A DNA stretch of 64,000 nt, taken from positions 120,431-184,430 of the forward strand of contig JAQTTU010000007.1 of assembly GCA_028710605.1 (NCBI GenBank), given 5' to 3'. The notes beneath the pieces were generated by a model. That model did not search any database. It was not told where the DNA came from and saw only the letters and a program-made list of their open reading frames with translations. Origin of the DNA: Sideroxydans sp. (lineage in GTDB: Bacteria > Pseudomonadota > Gammaproteobacteria > Burkholderiales > Gallionellaceae). Position numbers and translations under genes: made by a program. Within the stretch, counting starts at the first letter, position 1. Every line of letters starts with the position of its first letter. Of the stretch, positions 21,610-29,547 are shown one piece after another.

Positions 21610-21670
21610 ATTCGATTTGTGGGGACGTGATGGATAAACAAGCGATTTGGCTGGTATCGCGTTAACCGTT

Positions 21671-22678
21671 CTAAAGGCGTAACTGCTTCCGGGGACTGGT
21701 GGTTTTATTCAGCGACTGGTTGGGAAGGTGAAACAACAATTCATCATCAAACAATGTCTGCTGAGATTGAAGAGAGACCGCCCCGGCAGAAATATATTCA
21801 CGAATTGCCTTGGCTAAAAATGTGGCCAGATTGACCGGCACGGCATTGCCGATCATTTGTTCCAGGTCGGTTTTCGTCCCGGAAAGTTTGAAATCTTTCG
21901 GGAAGGTTTGTATCCAGCTTCTCTCGACGGTGGTGAGCGGCCTGATTTGTTGCAAGTCGATATTATCCGGGTCGCAGGAATTTAATTTGTAGCCTTTGGG
22001 AACAGGTCGATTAACGCCCCGAACCGTAGGGCTGGGTTCATCGAGAGAATACACGCCGCGCCTGCTGTAATTTCGCGGATGCCTGTAGTAATGGTCGATA
22101 CCGAGTTGCTCGCCCAAGTAATCCCGGACGGTCATCGGCGTGGGCGCGAGCGATTTTTTGATAATGCCCGTCAACTGGTTGTGCTTGTCGTGCAAATGCC
22201 CGATCAGGAAAAAACGGGTTCGCGCCTGAGGCACACCGCAATAGGAGGCATCGAGAATGATCGACGTTAGCCCGTACCCGGCTTCGGAAAACTGCTCGAT
22301 CACATCGGTCAGAATATGGCTCTTTTTGATCTGCTCCACATTCTCCATGACAAACCATTCGGGTTTGATGCCGCATACGATGTTGGCAAAGTGATAGGTC
22401 AAGTCTGCGCGCCCCAGCGTAATGTCGCGTTTCCCGGCACTGGAAAAATCCTGGCACGGCGGCCCACCGATAATCATGTCCGGCGAGAACGGCCTGATTC
22501 TTTCTACGGCGGCCTCCTCGTCGGTCAGGTCTTGCTCGAAAATCGGATGCGCGAAATTTTCCCGATAAACCGCGTTGGATCTTTCCCATTTATCGAATGC
22601 GGCCACCACCTCGAACCCGGCTTTTTCAAAGCCGAGCGACATTCCGCCACATCCAGAAAATATATCAACGCATTTCAT
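21671..22678 (-). CDS. DNA (cytosine-5) methyltransferase, apparently solitary
   Basis: A 335-residue enzyme with C5-methyltransferase motifs in order: I (DIFSGCGGMSLGFEKAG), IV with the catalytic Cys (GGPPCQDFSSAGKR), VI (ENVEQ), VIII (QARTRFFLIG) and IX-X (RPLTTVERSWIQTFP, MIGNAVPVNL). The target-recognition region is about residues 190-240. No restriction endonuclease is visible beside it. A 37-residue ORF overlaps its start (ATGA) and could be a remnant partner. Confidence 0.95.
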   Translation of the reverse strand: MKCVDIFSGCGGMSLGFEKAGFEVVAAFDKWERSNAVYRENFAHPIFEQDLTDEEAAVERIRPFSPDMIIGGPPCQDFSSAGKRDITLGRADLTYHFANIVCGIKPEWFVMENVEQIKKSHILTDVIEQFSEAGYGLTSIILDASYCGVPQARTRFFLIGHLHDKHNQLTGIIKKSLAPTPMTVRDYLGEQLGIDHYYRHPRNYSRRGVYSLDEPSPTVRGVNRPVPKGYKLNSCDPDNIDLQQIRPLTTVERSWIQTFPKDFKLSGTKTDLEQMIGNAVPVNLATFLAKAIREYISAGAVSLQSQQTLFDDELLFHLPNQSLNKTTSPRKQLRL

Positions 22679-22788
22679 TCGAGTAGCCCGGCTTGGTATC
22701 TTGCATATAACACCAAATTTTCTTCAACATCAGATTGCCAGTTTTTTACGAAATCAAACCTATCCTGATTGGTCACGAAGTTCAGCAT
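22675..22788 (-). CDS. Short ORF coupled to the C5 methyltransferase, possibly a remnant
   Basis: A 37-residue reading frame (MLNFVTNQDRFDFVKNWQSD...) ends in an ATGA overlap with the methyltransferase start. Upstream it reads straight into a palindromic repeat (22789-22913), which may have cut off a longer gene. No family recognised. Confidence 0.45.
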   Translation of the reverse strand: MLNFVTNQDRFDFVKNWQSDVEENLVLYARYQAGLLE

Positions 22789-22913
22789 TCCCTCTCCCGC
22801 AGGCGGGAGAGGGTTAGGGTGAGGGGCGTTCAGGCAAAACAAAATTGGCATCAACACACAAACCCTCATCCCCAACCCTTCTCCCGCCTGCGGGAGAAGG
22901 GAGTAAAACGGCG
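22789..22913. repeat. Paired CTCTCCCGC-GCGGGAGAG palindromes
   Basis: Two palindromic blocks (CCTCTCCCGCAGGCGGGAGAG and TTCTCCCGCCTGCGGGAGAA), each followed by a G/T-rich tail, face each other across about 45 bases. It is the same composite unit as in gspK and gspI. It lies directly upstream of the short ORF before the methyltransferase gene. Confidence 0.88.
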
Positions 22914-22978
22914 CAACGCGCAATCCGATGAACTTCGCGGCTGATCTGAAAGCCTATTGAGTTTTCTCAATAACCACC

Positions 22979-23045
22979 TTGCCCGCAAGCCCCTAAACAC
23001 GGCCATCTCCATCAAGTGCATCGCGTAGATCGCCAATTGACGGGC
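22979..23045 (+). repeat. Dispersed element, long copy (core CGCCAATTGACGGGC)
   Basis: It has the same head (TTGCCCGCAAGCC), internal ATC/GAT stem and core as the copy at 16488, with one core mismatch. It lies downstream of gspN. Confidence 0.75.
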
Positions 23046-23069
23046 GTTGCGGGGCAGGTGGCAAAAAAA

Positions 23070-23831
23070 TCACTGCGTCACCAACCCCAGCGCATACACG
23101 CCCGGTATGGTTTCCGGGCCGATGTGGTGTAGCAGTTCGGATAGCGACTCTTGCTGTTCGCCTTGCGCGGCTTGGGCTGTGCCGTTGAAGCTCAGGCCTT
23201 TGCCGGGTTCCATTTTTCCCTGGCCGGACAATTTCAATTTGCCGCTGAGGGTGGAAAGTTGCACGGTGAGTTGCTGTCCCGCGCCTTCCAGCAGCATGCG
23301 GTAATCGCCCAGCGGATAGACATCGGTCAAGCCGGAACCGGCCTGCATCCAATCCACGGTGGCTTTGCCTTGCGTGCCTTTCGGCGAGAATGCCAGCGAG
23401 TCGGTGCTCAATTTAATTTCGCCGTTGAGCTGGTAGGGACGCAGTTGCGGGGCGAGCATGCCCAGCACTTGCGCGGGCAAGGTGGTGTTCCATTGCGCCA
23501 GTTCGACTTGCTGCTTGAACGGGGCGAGGCGCACACGCATCGGTGCAGCGGCTTCGCCCTGGCGCACTTCAAATTCCAGTGCGCCGCCCAGCACGGCGGC
23601 GGGGCTAACCTTCCACGCGTAGTTGCCCATGGACACATACTGCGCGTCGTTTTGCAGCAGCAAAATTCCCGAGCCGTTCCAGATCGTGCCGCGCGAGTTG
23701 GCCAGCGATAATTTGCCGCCGGAGAAACCTTGCAGTTGCGCGCTCAACATGGAAGCCGGCGCGGTGACCAGCAGGCTGATGCAGAACACCGCGACGAAGG
23801 CGAGACCGGTAATCCAGAAACGTAAACTCAC
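23070..23831 (-). CDS. gspN: GspN, type II secretion protein N
   Basis: Starting at a GTG that overlaps the gspM stop, this 253-residue protein has one N-terminal membrane helix (FWITGLAFVAVFCISLLVTAPAS) and a periplasmic beta-rich domain with LANSRGTIWNGSG, typical of GspN. It is the last gene of the minus-strand T2SS arm. A longer ATG-initiated frame reaching 24266 only reads the gspM region out of frame. Confidence 0.88.
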   Translation of the reverse strand: MSLRFWITGLAFVAVFCISLLVTAPASMLSAQLQGFSGGKLSLANSRGTIWNGSGILLLQNDAQYVSMGNYAWKVSPAAVLGGALEFEVRQGEAAAPMRVRLAPFKQQVELAQWNTTLPAQVLGMLAPQLRPYQLNGEIKLSTDSLAFSPKGTQGKATVDWMQAGSGLTDVYPLGDYRMLLEGAGQQLTVQLSTLSGKLKLSGQGKMEPGKGLSFNGTAQAAQGEQQESLSELLHHIGPETIPGVYALGLVTQ

Positions 23832-24352
23832 TGTTCCGCACCGCTGGTCAAGGTGCCGCTGATTTTCACCACGCCTTGTGCGGACGACGGCGAGACGGAA
23901 ATCGTGCCGACGCGGATGTGGTGCGTCGCGTCCAGTTCGCGCAGGAAATTCAGCAAGCGCGGAAACGGAATGCTTTCGGCGATGATGCGCACGTCGTTCT
24001 GCTCGGTGAGTTCGAGCATGAATGCGGGAGCGGCCCAGCCTTCCTGCGTGGCGGCGTTTTGCACGATCTTTTTCAGCGAAGCGCCGTCCAGCACGGCGGG
24101 TTGCGCATGCTGGCGCAGCGCTTGCACTTCGTCCGATTGAATCTTCATTTGCGCCAACTGCGCGCGCAACGGCGGCAGGCTTTTGTGCAGCTTGCCCAGC
24201 GCGGTATTCGCCGGTTGCCACAGCAGCGCGTAGATCAGCGCGGGCAGCAGAATCGCCGCGCCCCAAGTCAGCGTTCTTTGCTCGGAAGCGGAAAGCGCGC
24301 GCCAGCGTGCGGCCAGCTTGAGCACGTGCGGATTTTCAGAAAATATTTTCAT
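23828..24352 (-). CDS. gspM: GspM, type II secretion inner-membrane protein
   Basis: A 174-residue bitopic protein: short cytoplasmic start, membrane helix at about 28-45 (TWGAAILLPALIYALLW), a coiled segment and a small ferredoxin-like periplasmic domain (about 85-170). GspM pairs with GspL to anchor the ATPase platform. It is separated from gspL by 171 bases that carry an inverted repeat. Confidence 0.9.
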   Translation of the reverse strand: MKIFSENPHVLKLAARWRALSASEQRTLTWGAAILLPALIYALLWQPANTALGKLHKSLPPLRAQLAQMKIQSDEVQALRQHAQPAVLDGASLKKIVQNAATQEGWAAPAFMLELTEQNDVRIIAESIPFPRLLNFLRELDATHHIRVGTISVSPSSAQGVVKISGTLTSGAEQ

Positions 24353-24377
24353 CCCAAATAGTCCGTTAGAAAAATAA

Positions 24378-24504
24378 CGTCATTCCGGCGAAGGCCGGAA
24401 TCCAGCTAATTAAAAAATGCCCACGCAGTGGGACAAAATCTTGGTTTTGTCTGCTTCGCAGAGTGATTTCTTTGGCTGGATTCCGGCCTTCGCCGGAATG
24501 ACGG
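24378..24504. repeat. GTCATTCCGGCGAAGGCCGGAATCCAGC inverted-repeat element, gspL/gspM gap
   Basis: About 30-base terminal arms (CATTCCGGCGAAGGCCGGAA and its complement) enclose about 70 bases. A second element of this family lies at 44391-44518, at the start of the S9 peptidase gene. Confidence 0.88.
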
Positions 24505-24523
24505 CCTAATGGATTTTCTGGTT

Positions 24524-25735
24524 TCATATCGCCCCCAGCCTCAGCCGCGCATCCACCGCGTTACCGGAATCGCGCACGTCGATCACTTGCGCGCGCATGC
24601 CCTGCTCGCTCAAGCGCCGTTGCAAGGAATCCCACGCGCTGCGCGAAGCCAGATGCGCTTCCACATCCAACTGGCCGTCGGCGTAACGCACGCCGTTCAC
24701 TTTGCTGCCCGGCAGCGCATTCATTTCCGTGGCGAAACGATCCAGCAAGGGCAGGAAATCGCCGTCGTCGTTGACTCCCGCCGCATGCCGCGCGCGCGCC
24801 AGACTGCGGCGCATTTGCAGCGGCGCATCCACCACCGTGGCGGAAGCGCCGAAGGTTTCCTGATACACACTATCCATGCTGCGCTGGAGCTGCCCCTTCT
24901 CGCGCGCCAGCGACCACCATTCCAGATTGCTACCCAGCGCCTCGATCATCACCAATATCAGCACCAGCACCAGCGCCGGACGCAGCTTCGGCCACCATTC
25001 CTGCAAACGCGCCGGTGCGGCGAATTTGCCCCACAACAGATTGGGCGCATCCGCCGCGATGCTCGCGTTGCGCCAATCCCAATCGCGCTCTTCGCGTTTG
25101 ATTTCCACGCCGCTCCACTGCGGCCAAACGCGCAGATCGGCGGGGATGTTCGCCTTGAAATAAATGCGCAACGCGGTCGGCGTGGCGCTGTTCAAGCGCA
25201 GCATCAGCGCGGCGGGCGGCTGTTGCTCGCTGCCGCGCCCCAGCACGCCGCCCGCTTGCTGTCCGGTCGCCAGCATGCCGTTCTGCCCATCCCACGCCAC
25301 GCTCCATTCGCCTTCGCGCACCGGCAACAGCGCGTATTCGGGAATAGCGCGGCGCAGACGGATAGACACGCTTTCGCACGCCTGAATGAAGCGGCGCAAT
25401 TTTTCGCGGTTGACCGAATACAGCAGCGTCTCGCCGTTGCCCAATTTGCTGCCGGGAACCACGTGGCTGTCGGCTGCTTCGCCCAGCAAAAATTCTTCCA
25501 GCGCGAACGGCAGCGCGGTTTCCAGTTGTCTGGCTTTGATTTTGGGCAACGCGACCGGCACGCACAACACCTGCTCCGCCGCCACGATGGCGATACATTC
25601 GTCGGCACGCGGCATACTCGCCAGATTGCCCATACCGGATTCGCGCACCGCACCGCGCTCGTCCAGCAATGCCCAGGCGCACTGCGAGGCCGCATCCTGC
25701 CACTCGGCTGTCCAGTAGATTCGTAATTGGCTCAT
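24524..25735 (-). CDS. gspL: GspL, type II secretion actin-like cytoplasmic/membrane protein
   Basis: The 403-residue protein has an N-terminal actin-like cytoplasmic domain (about 1-240; LPKIKARQLETALPFALEEFLL is the family signature), one membrane helix near 255-272 and a periplasmic domain. GspL recruits GspE to the membrane. It overlaps gspK by 4 bases. Confidence 0.93.
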   Translation of the reverse strand: MSQLRIYWTAEWQDAASQCAWALLDERGAVRESGMGNLASMPRADECIAIVAAEQVLCVPVALPKIKARQLETALPFALEEFLLGEAADSHVVPGSKLGNGETLLYSVNREKLRRFIQACESVSIRLRRAIPEYALLPVREGEWSVAWDGQNGMLATGQQAGGVLGRGSEQQPPAALMLRLNSATPTALRIYFKANIPADLRVWPQWSGVEIKREERDWDWRNASIAADAPNLLWGKFAAPARLQEWWPKLRPALVLVLILVMIEALGSNLEWWSLAREKGQLQRSMDSVYQETFGASATVVDAPLQMRRSLARARHAAGVNDDGDFLPLLDRFATEMNALPGSKVNGVRYADGQLDVEAHLASRSAWDSLQRRLSEQGMRAQVIDVRDSGNAVDARLRLGAI

Positions 25736-26847
25736 TGCACGCTCTGCCTTTCTACGGTCGCCCAGATGTTTTGCCTGAGCAACAACGCCTGCGCGAAAAA
25801 TTCACCTTGTCCTTGCACCGCATGTCCTTCCACCAAAAAGTATTTGCTGCTCACTGTCAATTCCGCCGCCGCGTTCTGCCCCACGTTTGGCGGCAGTTTC
25901 TGCTGAAATTCCGCCACCGTTTTGAACGGATGATCCTTGCGCTCGGACACGATCTGCCGCGCCTCCTGCAACGGCAAGCCGTCTATCACCGCCGCCAACA
26001 CCTCCGCCGTGGCGAAGTTCACATTGATCGGCGTGTGCTCCGGCAACACCGCGACAAACCCGCTCAGGCGCTTGATGATCTGCGCGTCGAACCCCTGCAC
26101 CCACAACAACTCCGACAACTCCGACAGCGGACGATTCGCCGCGCGGTAAGGCTTGGGCAGTTGCAGATAATAACCGTCTTCCGCCCCGCCGTTTTCCATC
26201 GTCACATTATCCGCGTCCATCCAGTCCGCCAGCGCCAATGCCAATTCCGGCGGCAGACTCAGGCTGGAAAGCAGCTTTTGCAAACGCGCCAGATCCGCCG
26301 CGCTCACCGCGCCGTTGCGCACCAGATTATTCAAATTGAACAAGCCCTGCTGGTCAACGATCGAGCCCAACACCTCGCCATCCTCCACCGGAATCGCGGG
26401 CAACTTCATCGCCCACATCTCGCGCGCGTGGTCGTAATCGTTGCTCACCTTGTCGTCGGCCAACACCGCGCGCGCCCAGTCCACCCCTGCTTCCGCGATG
26501 TACCGCGACTGCGCCCGGTCGCGCCCGTTCTCGTATTCCAGTTGCCAGAAACCCTGCTGCTGCGCCATGAACGCCGCGATCACCGTCGCCATCGCCACGA
26601 TCAGCAGCACGGTGATGAGCGCCGCGCCGCGCTGCTGTTTGATTTGTAAAGCCCCTCTCCCGCAAGCGGGAGAGGGGTTGGGGTGAGGGACGGCAATGCA
26701 ACTTAATACTATCGGGTATGCACAAACCCTCATCCCCAACCCTTCTACCCGCAAGGAGTACGCCGGTGGGTACCCCGCTGCTGCGCAGCGACCCTTCCGC
26801 AGTCCCGCCTGCGGGAGAAGGGAGCAAAATGAATAATTCAATCTCAT
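25732..26847 (-). CDS. gspK: GspK, minor pseudopilin with 74-residue repeat-derived leader
   Basis: The mature part starts after QQRG with AALITVLLIVAMATVIAAF and carries the large GspK insertion domain (IAEAGVDWARAVLADD, ALADWMDADN). GspK caps the pseudopilus tip with GspI and GspJ. The only start overlapping gspJ (ATGA at 26847) yields a 74-residue leader, most of it encoded by a palindromic repeat at 26651-26824. No ATG, GTG or TTG lies between the repeat and the processing site, so ribosomes must read at least part of the repeat. Confidence 0.92.
   Translation of the reverse strand: MRLNYSFCSLLPQAGLRKGRCAAAGYPPAYSLRVEGLGMRVCAYPIVLSCIAVPHPNPSPACGRGALQIKQQRGAALITVLLIVAMATVIAAFMAQQQGFWQLEYENGRDRAQSRYIAEAGVDWARAVLADDKVSNDYDHAREMWAMKLPAIPVEDGEVLGSIVDQQGLFNLNNLVRNGAVSAADLARLQKLLSSLSLPPELALALADWMDADNVTMENGGAEDGYYLQLPKPYRAANRPLSELSELLWVQGFDAQIIKRLSGFVAVLPEHTPINVNFATAEVLAAVIDGLPLQEARQIVSERKDHPFKTVAEFQQKLPPNVGQNAAAELTVSSKYFLVEGHAVQGQGEFFAQALLLRQNIWATVERQSVQ
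26651..26824. repeat. Composite palindrome inside the gspK leader, with a nested insert
   Basis: Two facing blocks (CTCTCCCGCAAGCGGGAGAG and TCCCGCCTGCGGGAGAAGG) are the same unit as at 22789. Here the second palindrome is split by about 56 bases (26748-26803) that include a separate CGCTGCTGCGCAGCG palindrome. Confidence 0.88.
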
Positions 26848-27452
26848 TGCAACGAGAAGACCCGCAAAATCTTCTCCCCCGTCGTCAGCACCACTTCCAC
26901 TTCCACCGCTTTCGGCGGCGGCACGGTGGGCGACACCAGCGCCCATTGCTTCTCCCACACCATAGACAACGAAAGATAACGCAAATTGAATTCGCGCACG
27001 CCTTCCAGCACCGTATTTTCAGCAGGCTTGCTGTTGGGCGCTTGGTCCAGCACATCCCAGCGCAGCATCTGCACCGCATTGTTGCGCAAACGGTAACCTA
27101 TGCGCTGCGGCGGCAACACACCGCCCGCCATGTCCAGCCCGCCCGCGCGCGTGAACACTATTTGCGCCTCTTCCAGTTCGCCGCCGGACACGGGGAACCC
27201 CACCAAGGCCGCCTGCGACGTGCCGTCCGCCACTCTGACCGGACGATTGATGACTTGCGCCAACTGCTCATCCATGCGCGAAAAAAATCGGGTCAGCGTT
27301 TGGTATTTGCGCGTCTCCACATCGAGCTGCGCGCGCGTCTGCAACAACGCGGTCAAGCCGCGATAACCCGCAATCGCCAACAAGCTAAAAATAAACAGAG
27401 CGACCAGCAACTCGATCAGCGTGAAACCTCTGCGGGTGCGGTATCCGATCAT
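26844..27452 (-). CDS. gspJ: GspJ, minor pseudopilin
   Basis: A 202-residue protein with a normal short leader: MIGYRTRRG followed by FTLIELLVALFIFSLLAIAGYRGL, with the conserved Glu at +5. It belongs to the tip complex of the pseudopilus. It overlaps gspI and gspK by 4 bases each. It is a useful contrast with its neighbours because its leader carries no repeat. Confidence 0.94.
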   Translation of the reverse strand: MIGYRTRRGFTLIELLVALFIFSLLAIAGYRGLTALLQTRAQLDVETRKYQTLTRFFSRMDEQLAQVINRPVRVADGTSQAALVGFPVSGGELEEAQIVFTRAGGLDMAGGVLPPQRIGYRLRNNAVQMLRWDVLDQAPNSKPAENTVLEGVREFNLRYLSLSMVWEKQWALVSPTVPPPKAVEVEVVLTTGEKILRVFSLQ

Positions 27453-28009
27453 CGCGCGTACTGCACCAGATATCCGGTCATCTGGCGCAACGACTGCTCC
27501 GGCGCGTCAGCCGCATACACGCTCACCACCAGACGGCGCATGGTCGGATTCGGCGTGCCGCTGACTTCTTCGCGCCAGGTAAATTTCTGCCCGGCTTGCG
27601 TCTCCTCGCCGGTCTGCGTCGCCACCGGCAACCAGTCGCCGCGCGCCACATGCAACGCCATACGGTTCTGCGCCACCCAATCCGCCAGCGTGCGCTCGCG
27701 CATCGCCTCCACATGGCTGACACCCGAACCCGCAGCCCGCGCCACCGCCGCCATGCACACCGCGAGAATGCCCAACGCGACCAGCACCTCCAGCAAAGTA
27801 AAACCGCGCGCGCGAAAACTTAGAGCAACGTAATTTCTCCCTTCTCCCGCAGGCGGGAGAAGGGCTGGGGATGAGGGTCTGTGGGTATAAACCAAGTTAG
27901 CTTCAGCGTTACATCCCTCACCCCAACCCCTCTCCCGCCTGCGGGAGAGGGACTTTACAGAATGAAATTCCAAATCGCGCAAATTCAATTGCTTTGATGG
28001 CTTATTCAT
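27449..28009 (-). CDS. gspI: GspI, minor pseudopilin with 69-residue repeat-derived leader
   Basis: From the ATG that overlaps the gspH stop (28009), 186 residues are encoded. The processing motif RARG/FTLLEVLVALGILAVCMAAVARA is intact but preceded by 69 residues, of which about 40 (SLSRRRERGWGEG ... LLPPAGEG) are translated repeat. The codons between repeat and motif contain no ATG, GTG or TTG. A longer frame reaching 28285 only reads gspH out of phase. Confidence 0.92.
   Translation of the reverse strand: MNKPSKQLNLRDLEFHSVKSLSRRRERGWGEGCNAEANLVYTHRPSSPALLPPAGEGRNYVALSFRARGFTLLEVLVALGILAVCMAAVARAAGSGVSHVEAMRERTLADWVAQNRMALHVARGDWLPVATQTGEETQAGQKFTWREEVSGTPNPTMRRLVVSVYAADAPEQSLRQMTGYLVQYAR
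27835..27953. repeat. Composite palindrome inside the gspI leader
   Basis: TTCTCCCGCAGGCGGGAGAAGG and CCTCTCCCGCCTGCGGGAGA, with tails GGCTGGGGATGAGGG and CCCTCACCCCAACCC, face each other across about 40 bases. It is the same unit as at 22789 and 26651. Confidence 0.9.
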
Positions 28010-28716
28010 TGCTTCACCACCTTCACTGCCCCCATGCCATCCCCCGCCACACCCAGCGTGCGCTCGCCGCTCACCAGACGCACGCGAAACACCGGCGCGG
28101 CGGATTCCGGGCTTAACAACAGCATATCGCCCGGTTGCGCGGCGCGACCGCCTATCTCCAGCGCCGCGATACGCACCCCGTCCGGCAACGAGCGCGGACG
28201 CAACAATACATCCTGCTCCAGCCGCCGCCATTCGCCCTGCTTGTTCCGCCGCCAGAAACGATATTCCTTGCCGCTGCCCGACCACGCCAGCGCCTGCCCG
28301 CCCGCCCGCGCACTCGCCCCCGCCTGCTCCATCAGAAACGCCAAGCGCTCCGATTCCTCTTTCAACTGCGCCTGCTCGTCCGGCAACAACTGCACCGCCG
28401 CAAAGCTCAACATGATGCTGGCCAACACCAGCACCACCAGCATTTCCAGCAGAGTGAAGCCGCGCTGCTGTTCGTCAGCCCGGCGCAGGCCAAGAAGCGC
28501 TAGCCTGTCCAGTTCCTCCCCCTTCAAGGGGGAGGCCAGGTGGGGGATGGGGTGGGAACCACCAATTATTTCCCCCCATCCCCACCCCAACCCTCCCCTT
28601 GAAGGGGAGGGAGAAATTCTCCGACTCAATAAAGTTAGCGCATGTGGCCTGCGCCGGATAACCAGCGACTTGGCTGGCGTTGTTTGCCAGCTTAGTCGAA
28701 TGGCTAGTAGTTCCAT
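28006..28716 (-). CDS. gspH: GspH, minor pseudopilin with 86-residue repeat-derived leader
   Basis: The mature part begins after DEQQRG with FTLLEMLVVLVLASIMLSFAAVQLL. From the ATG at 28716, 86 residues precede the cleavage site. About 35 of them are encoded by a palindromic repeat (SPSPSRGGLGWGWGE ... LASPLKGEE). A GTG at 28743 inside gspG is an alternative start. GspH is the minor pseudopilin next to GspI in the tip complex. It overlaps gspI by 4 bases. Confidence 0.88.
   Translation of the reverse strand: MELLAIRLSWQTTPAKSLVIRRRPHALTLLSRRISPSPSRGGLGWGWGEIIGGSHPIPHLASPLKGEELDRLALLGLRRADEQQRGFTLLEMLVVLVLASIMLSFAAVQLLPDEQAQLKEESERLAFLMEQAGASARAGGQALAWSGSGKEYRFWRRNKQGEWRRLEQDVLLRPRSLPDGVRIAALEIGGRAAQPGDMLLLSPESAAPVFRVRLVSGERTLGVAGDGMGAVKVVKQ
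28512..28614. repeat. Composite palindrome (CTCCCCCTTCAAGGGGGAG type) inside the gspH leader
   Basis: CCTCCCCCTTCAAGGGGGAGG and CCTCCCCTTGAAGGGGAGG, with GGTGGGGGATGGGGTGGG-type tails, face each other. It is a sequence variant of the units in gspI and gspK, with a TTCAA/TTGAA loop. Confidence 0.9.
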
Positions 28717-28730
28717 CAATGACGGGCGAC

Positions 28731-29174
28731 TTACTGATCCCACGACCCAATATCCGCGTCACTACCCTCGCCGCCTTTTTCCCCGTCCGCGCCGTAACTC
28801 ATCACATCCACATCACCGTGCAAGCCCGGCTGCAAATATTGATACGGATGACCCCACGCATCTTTCGGCACGCGCTCCAGATAACCGTTGCCTTTCCAGT
28901 TTTCCGGCACGGGCGCAATCGTCGGCTTGGTCACCAGCGCCTGCAAGCCCTGCTCGGTGGTGGGATAACGGTGGTTGTCCAGCTTGTACAGATTCAGCGC
29001 CTGCACAATGGACGCAATGTCCGTGCGCGCCGCCGTCGCCCGCGCCTCGTCGGGACGGCTCATTACCTTGGGCACGATCAGCGCCGCCAGCACCCCGATG
29101 ATGACGATCACCACCATGATTTCGATCAACGTAAAACCGCGTTGCACAACAGAAAATTTAGAAGCAGATGTCAT
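28731..29174 (-). CDS. gspG: GspG, major pseudopilin
   Basis: From the ATG at 29174, a 147-residue protein with a short normal leader [13 protein letters not shown] then [25 protein letters not shown]. The GspG signature follows ([33 protein letters not shown]). It builds the pseudopilus shaft. An upstream in-frame start at 29375 would add only intergenic repeat and is rejected. It is the first gene of the minus-strand T2SS arm. Confidence 0.96.
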   Translation of the reverse strand: MTSASKFSVVQRGFTLIEIMVVIVIIGVLAALIVPKVMSRPDEARATAARTDIASIVQALNLYKLDNHRYPTTEQGLQALVTKPTIAPVPENWKGNGYLERVPKDAWGHPYQYLQPGLHGDVDVMSYGADGEKGGEGSDADIGSWDQ

Positions 29175-29547
29175 TTGTTTTACCTTCCAGAAAAATCCAG
29201 CGCGCAGTCTATCAAATCGCGGCGTGTTTATTCGCCTGACCAAGCTTTCACAATAACGGATCATGCGAATTTTTTCATTCAACTTGCCTGCAAGCCAACA
29301 AATACGCCATCCTCCATCAACCGAATGATGCAGATCGCCTATTGACGGGCATCTCCGTGACATTCGCGCTTGCACCAGAACACGCCCCCCCGGCGCGGCA
29401 AGCCGAATAATTGCTTACACGCCCAACCCAAAAATACCCAGCCCGCATAGCGCATTGACAACCCAACCTTCGCATGGGAAAGTCCGCCCGCTTGGGGGAG
29501 GAATACAAAAAAAACCGAATCACGCTAAAAGTTGCAAAGGGGAAGCG
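29175..29547. other. Divergent intergenic region gspG / M15 gene
   Basis: This 373-base gap must hold the gspG promoter and that of the exported-protein genes. I see a dispersed repeat at 29281-29353 and an AAGGGGA ribosome-binding site just before 29548, but no clear sigma-70 pair. Confidence 0.5.
29281..29353 (+). repeat. Dispersed CGCCTATTGACGGGC element, long copy, left of cargo genes
   Basis: Head AACTTGCCTGCAAGCC, then ATGATGCAGATCGCCTATTG with the core at 29336-29350. It is in the same orientation as the copy at 32125-32196, so the two flank the exported-protein gene pair as direct repeats. Confidence 0.82.

Noticed and set aside
23831..24266. N-terminal extension of gspN up to 24266
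   Set aside because: It reads gspM out of frame, giving Arg/Ala-rich sequence. The GTG overlapping the gspM stop gives the proper membrane helix at the start.
24361..24520. Insertion sequence between gspL and gspM
   Set aside because: Inverted arms are present, but the about 127-base element contains no transposase. It is a miniature or REP-like repeat instead.
28010..28285. N-terminal extension of gspI up to 28285
   Set aside because: It lies wholly inside gspH in another frame; the ATGA-coupled start at 28009 is more consistent with the operon.
29175..29375. Longer GspG start at 29375
   Set aside because: It would translate intergenic repeat and promoter DNA. The ATG at 29174 gives the normal short leader, and unlike gspH/I/K no repeat separates it from the processing motif.
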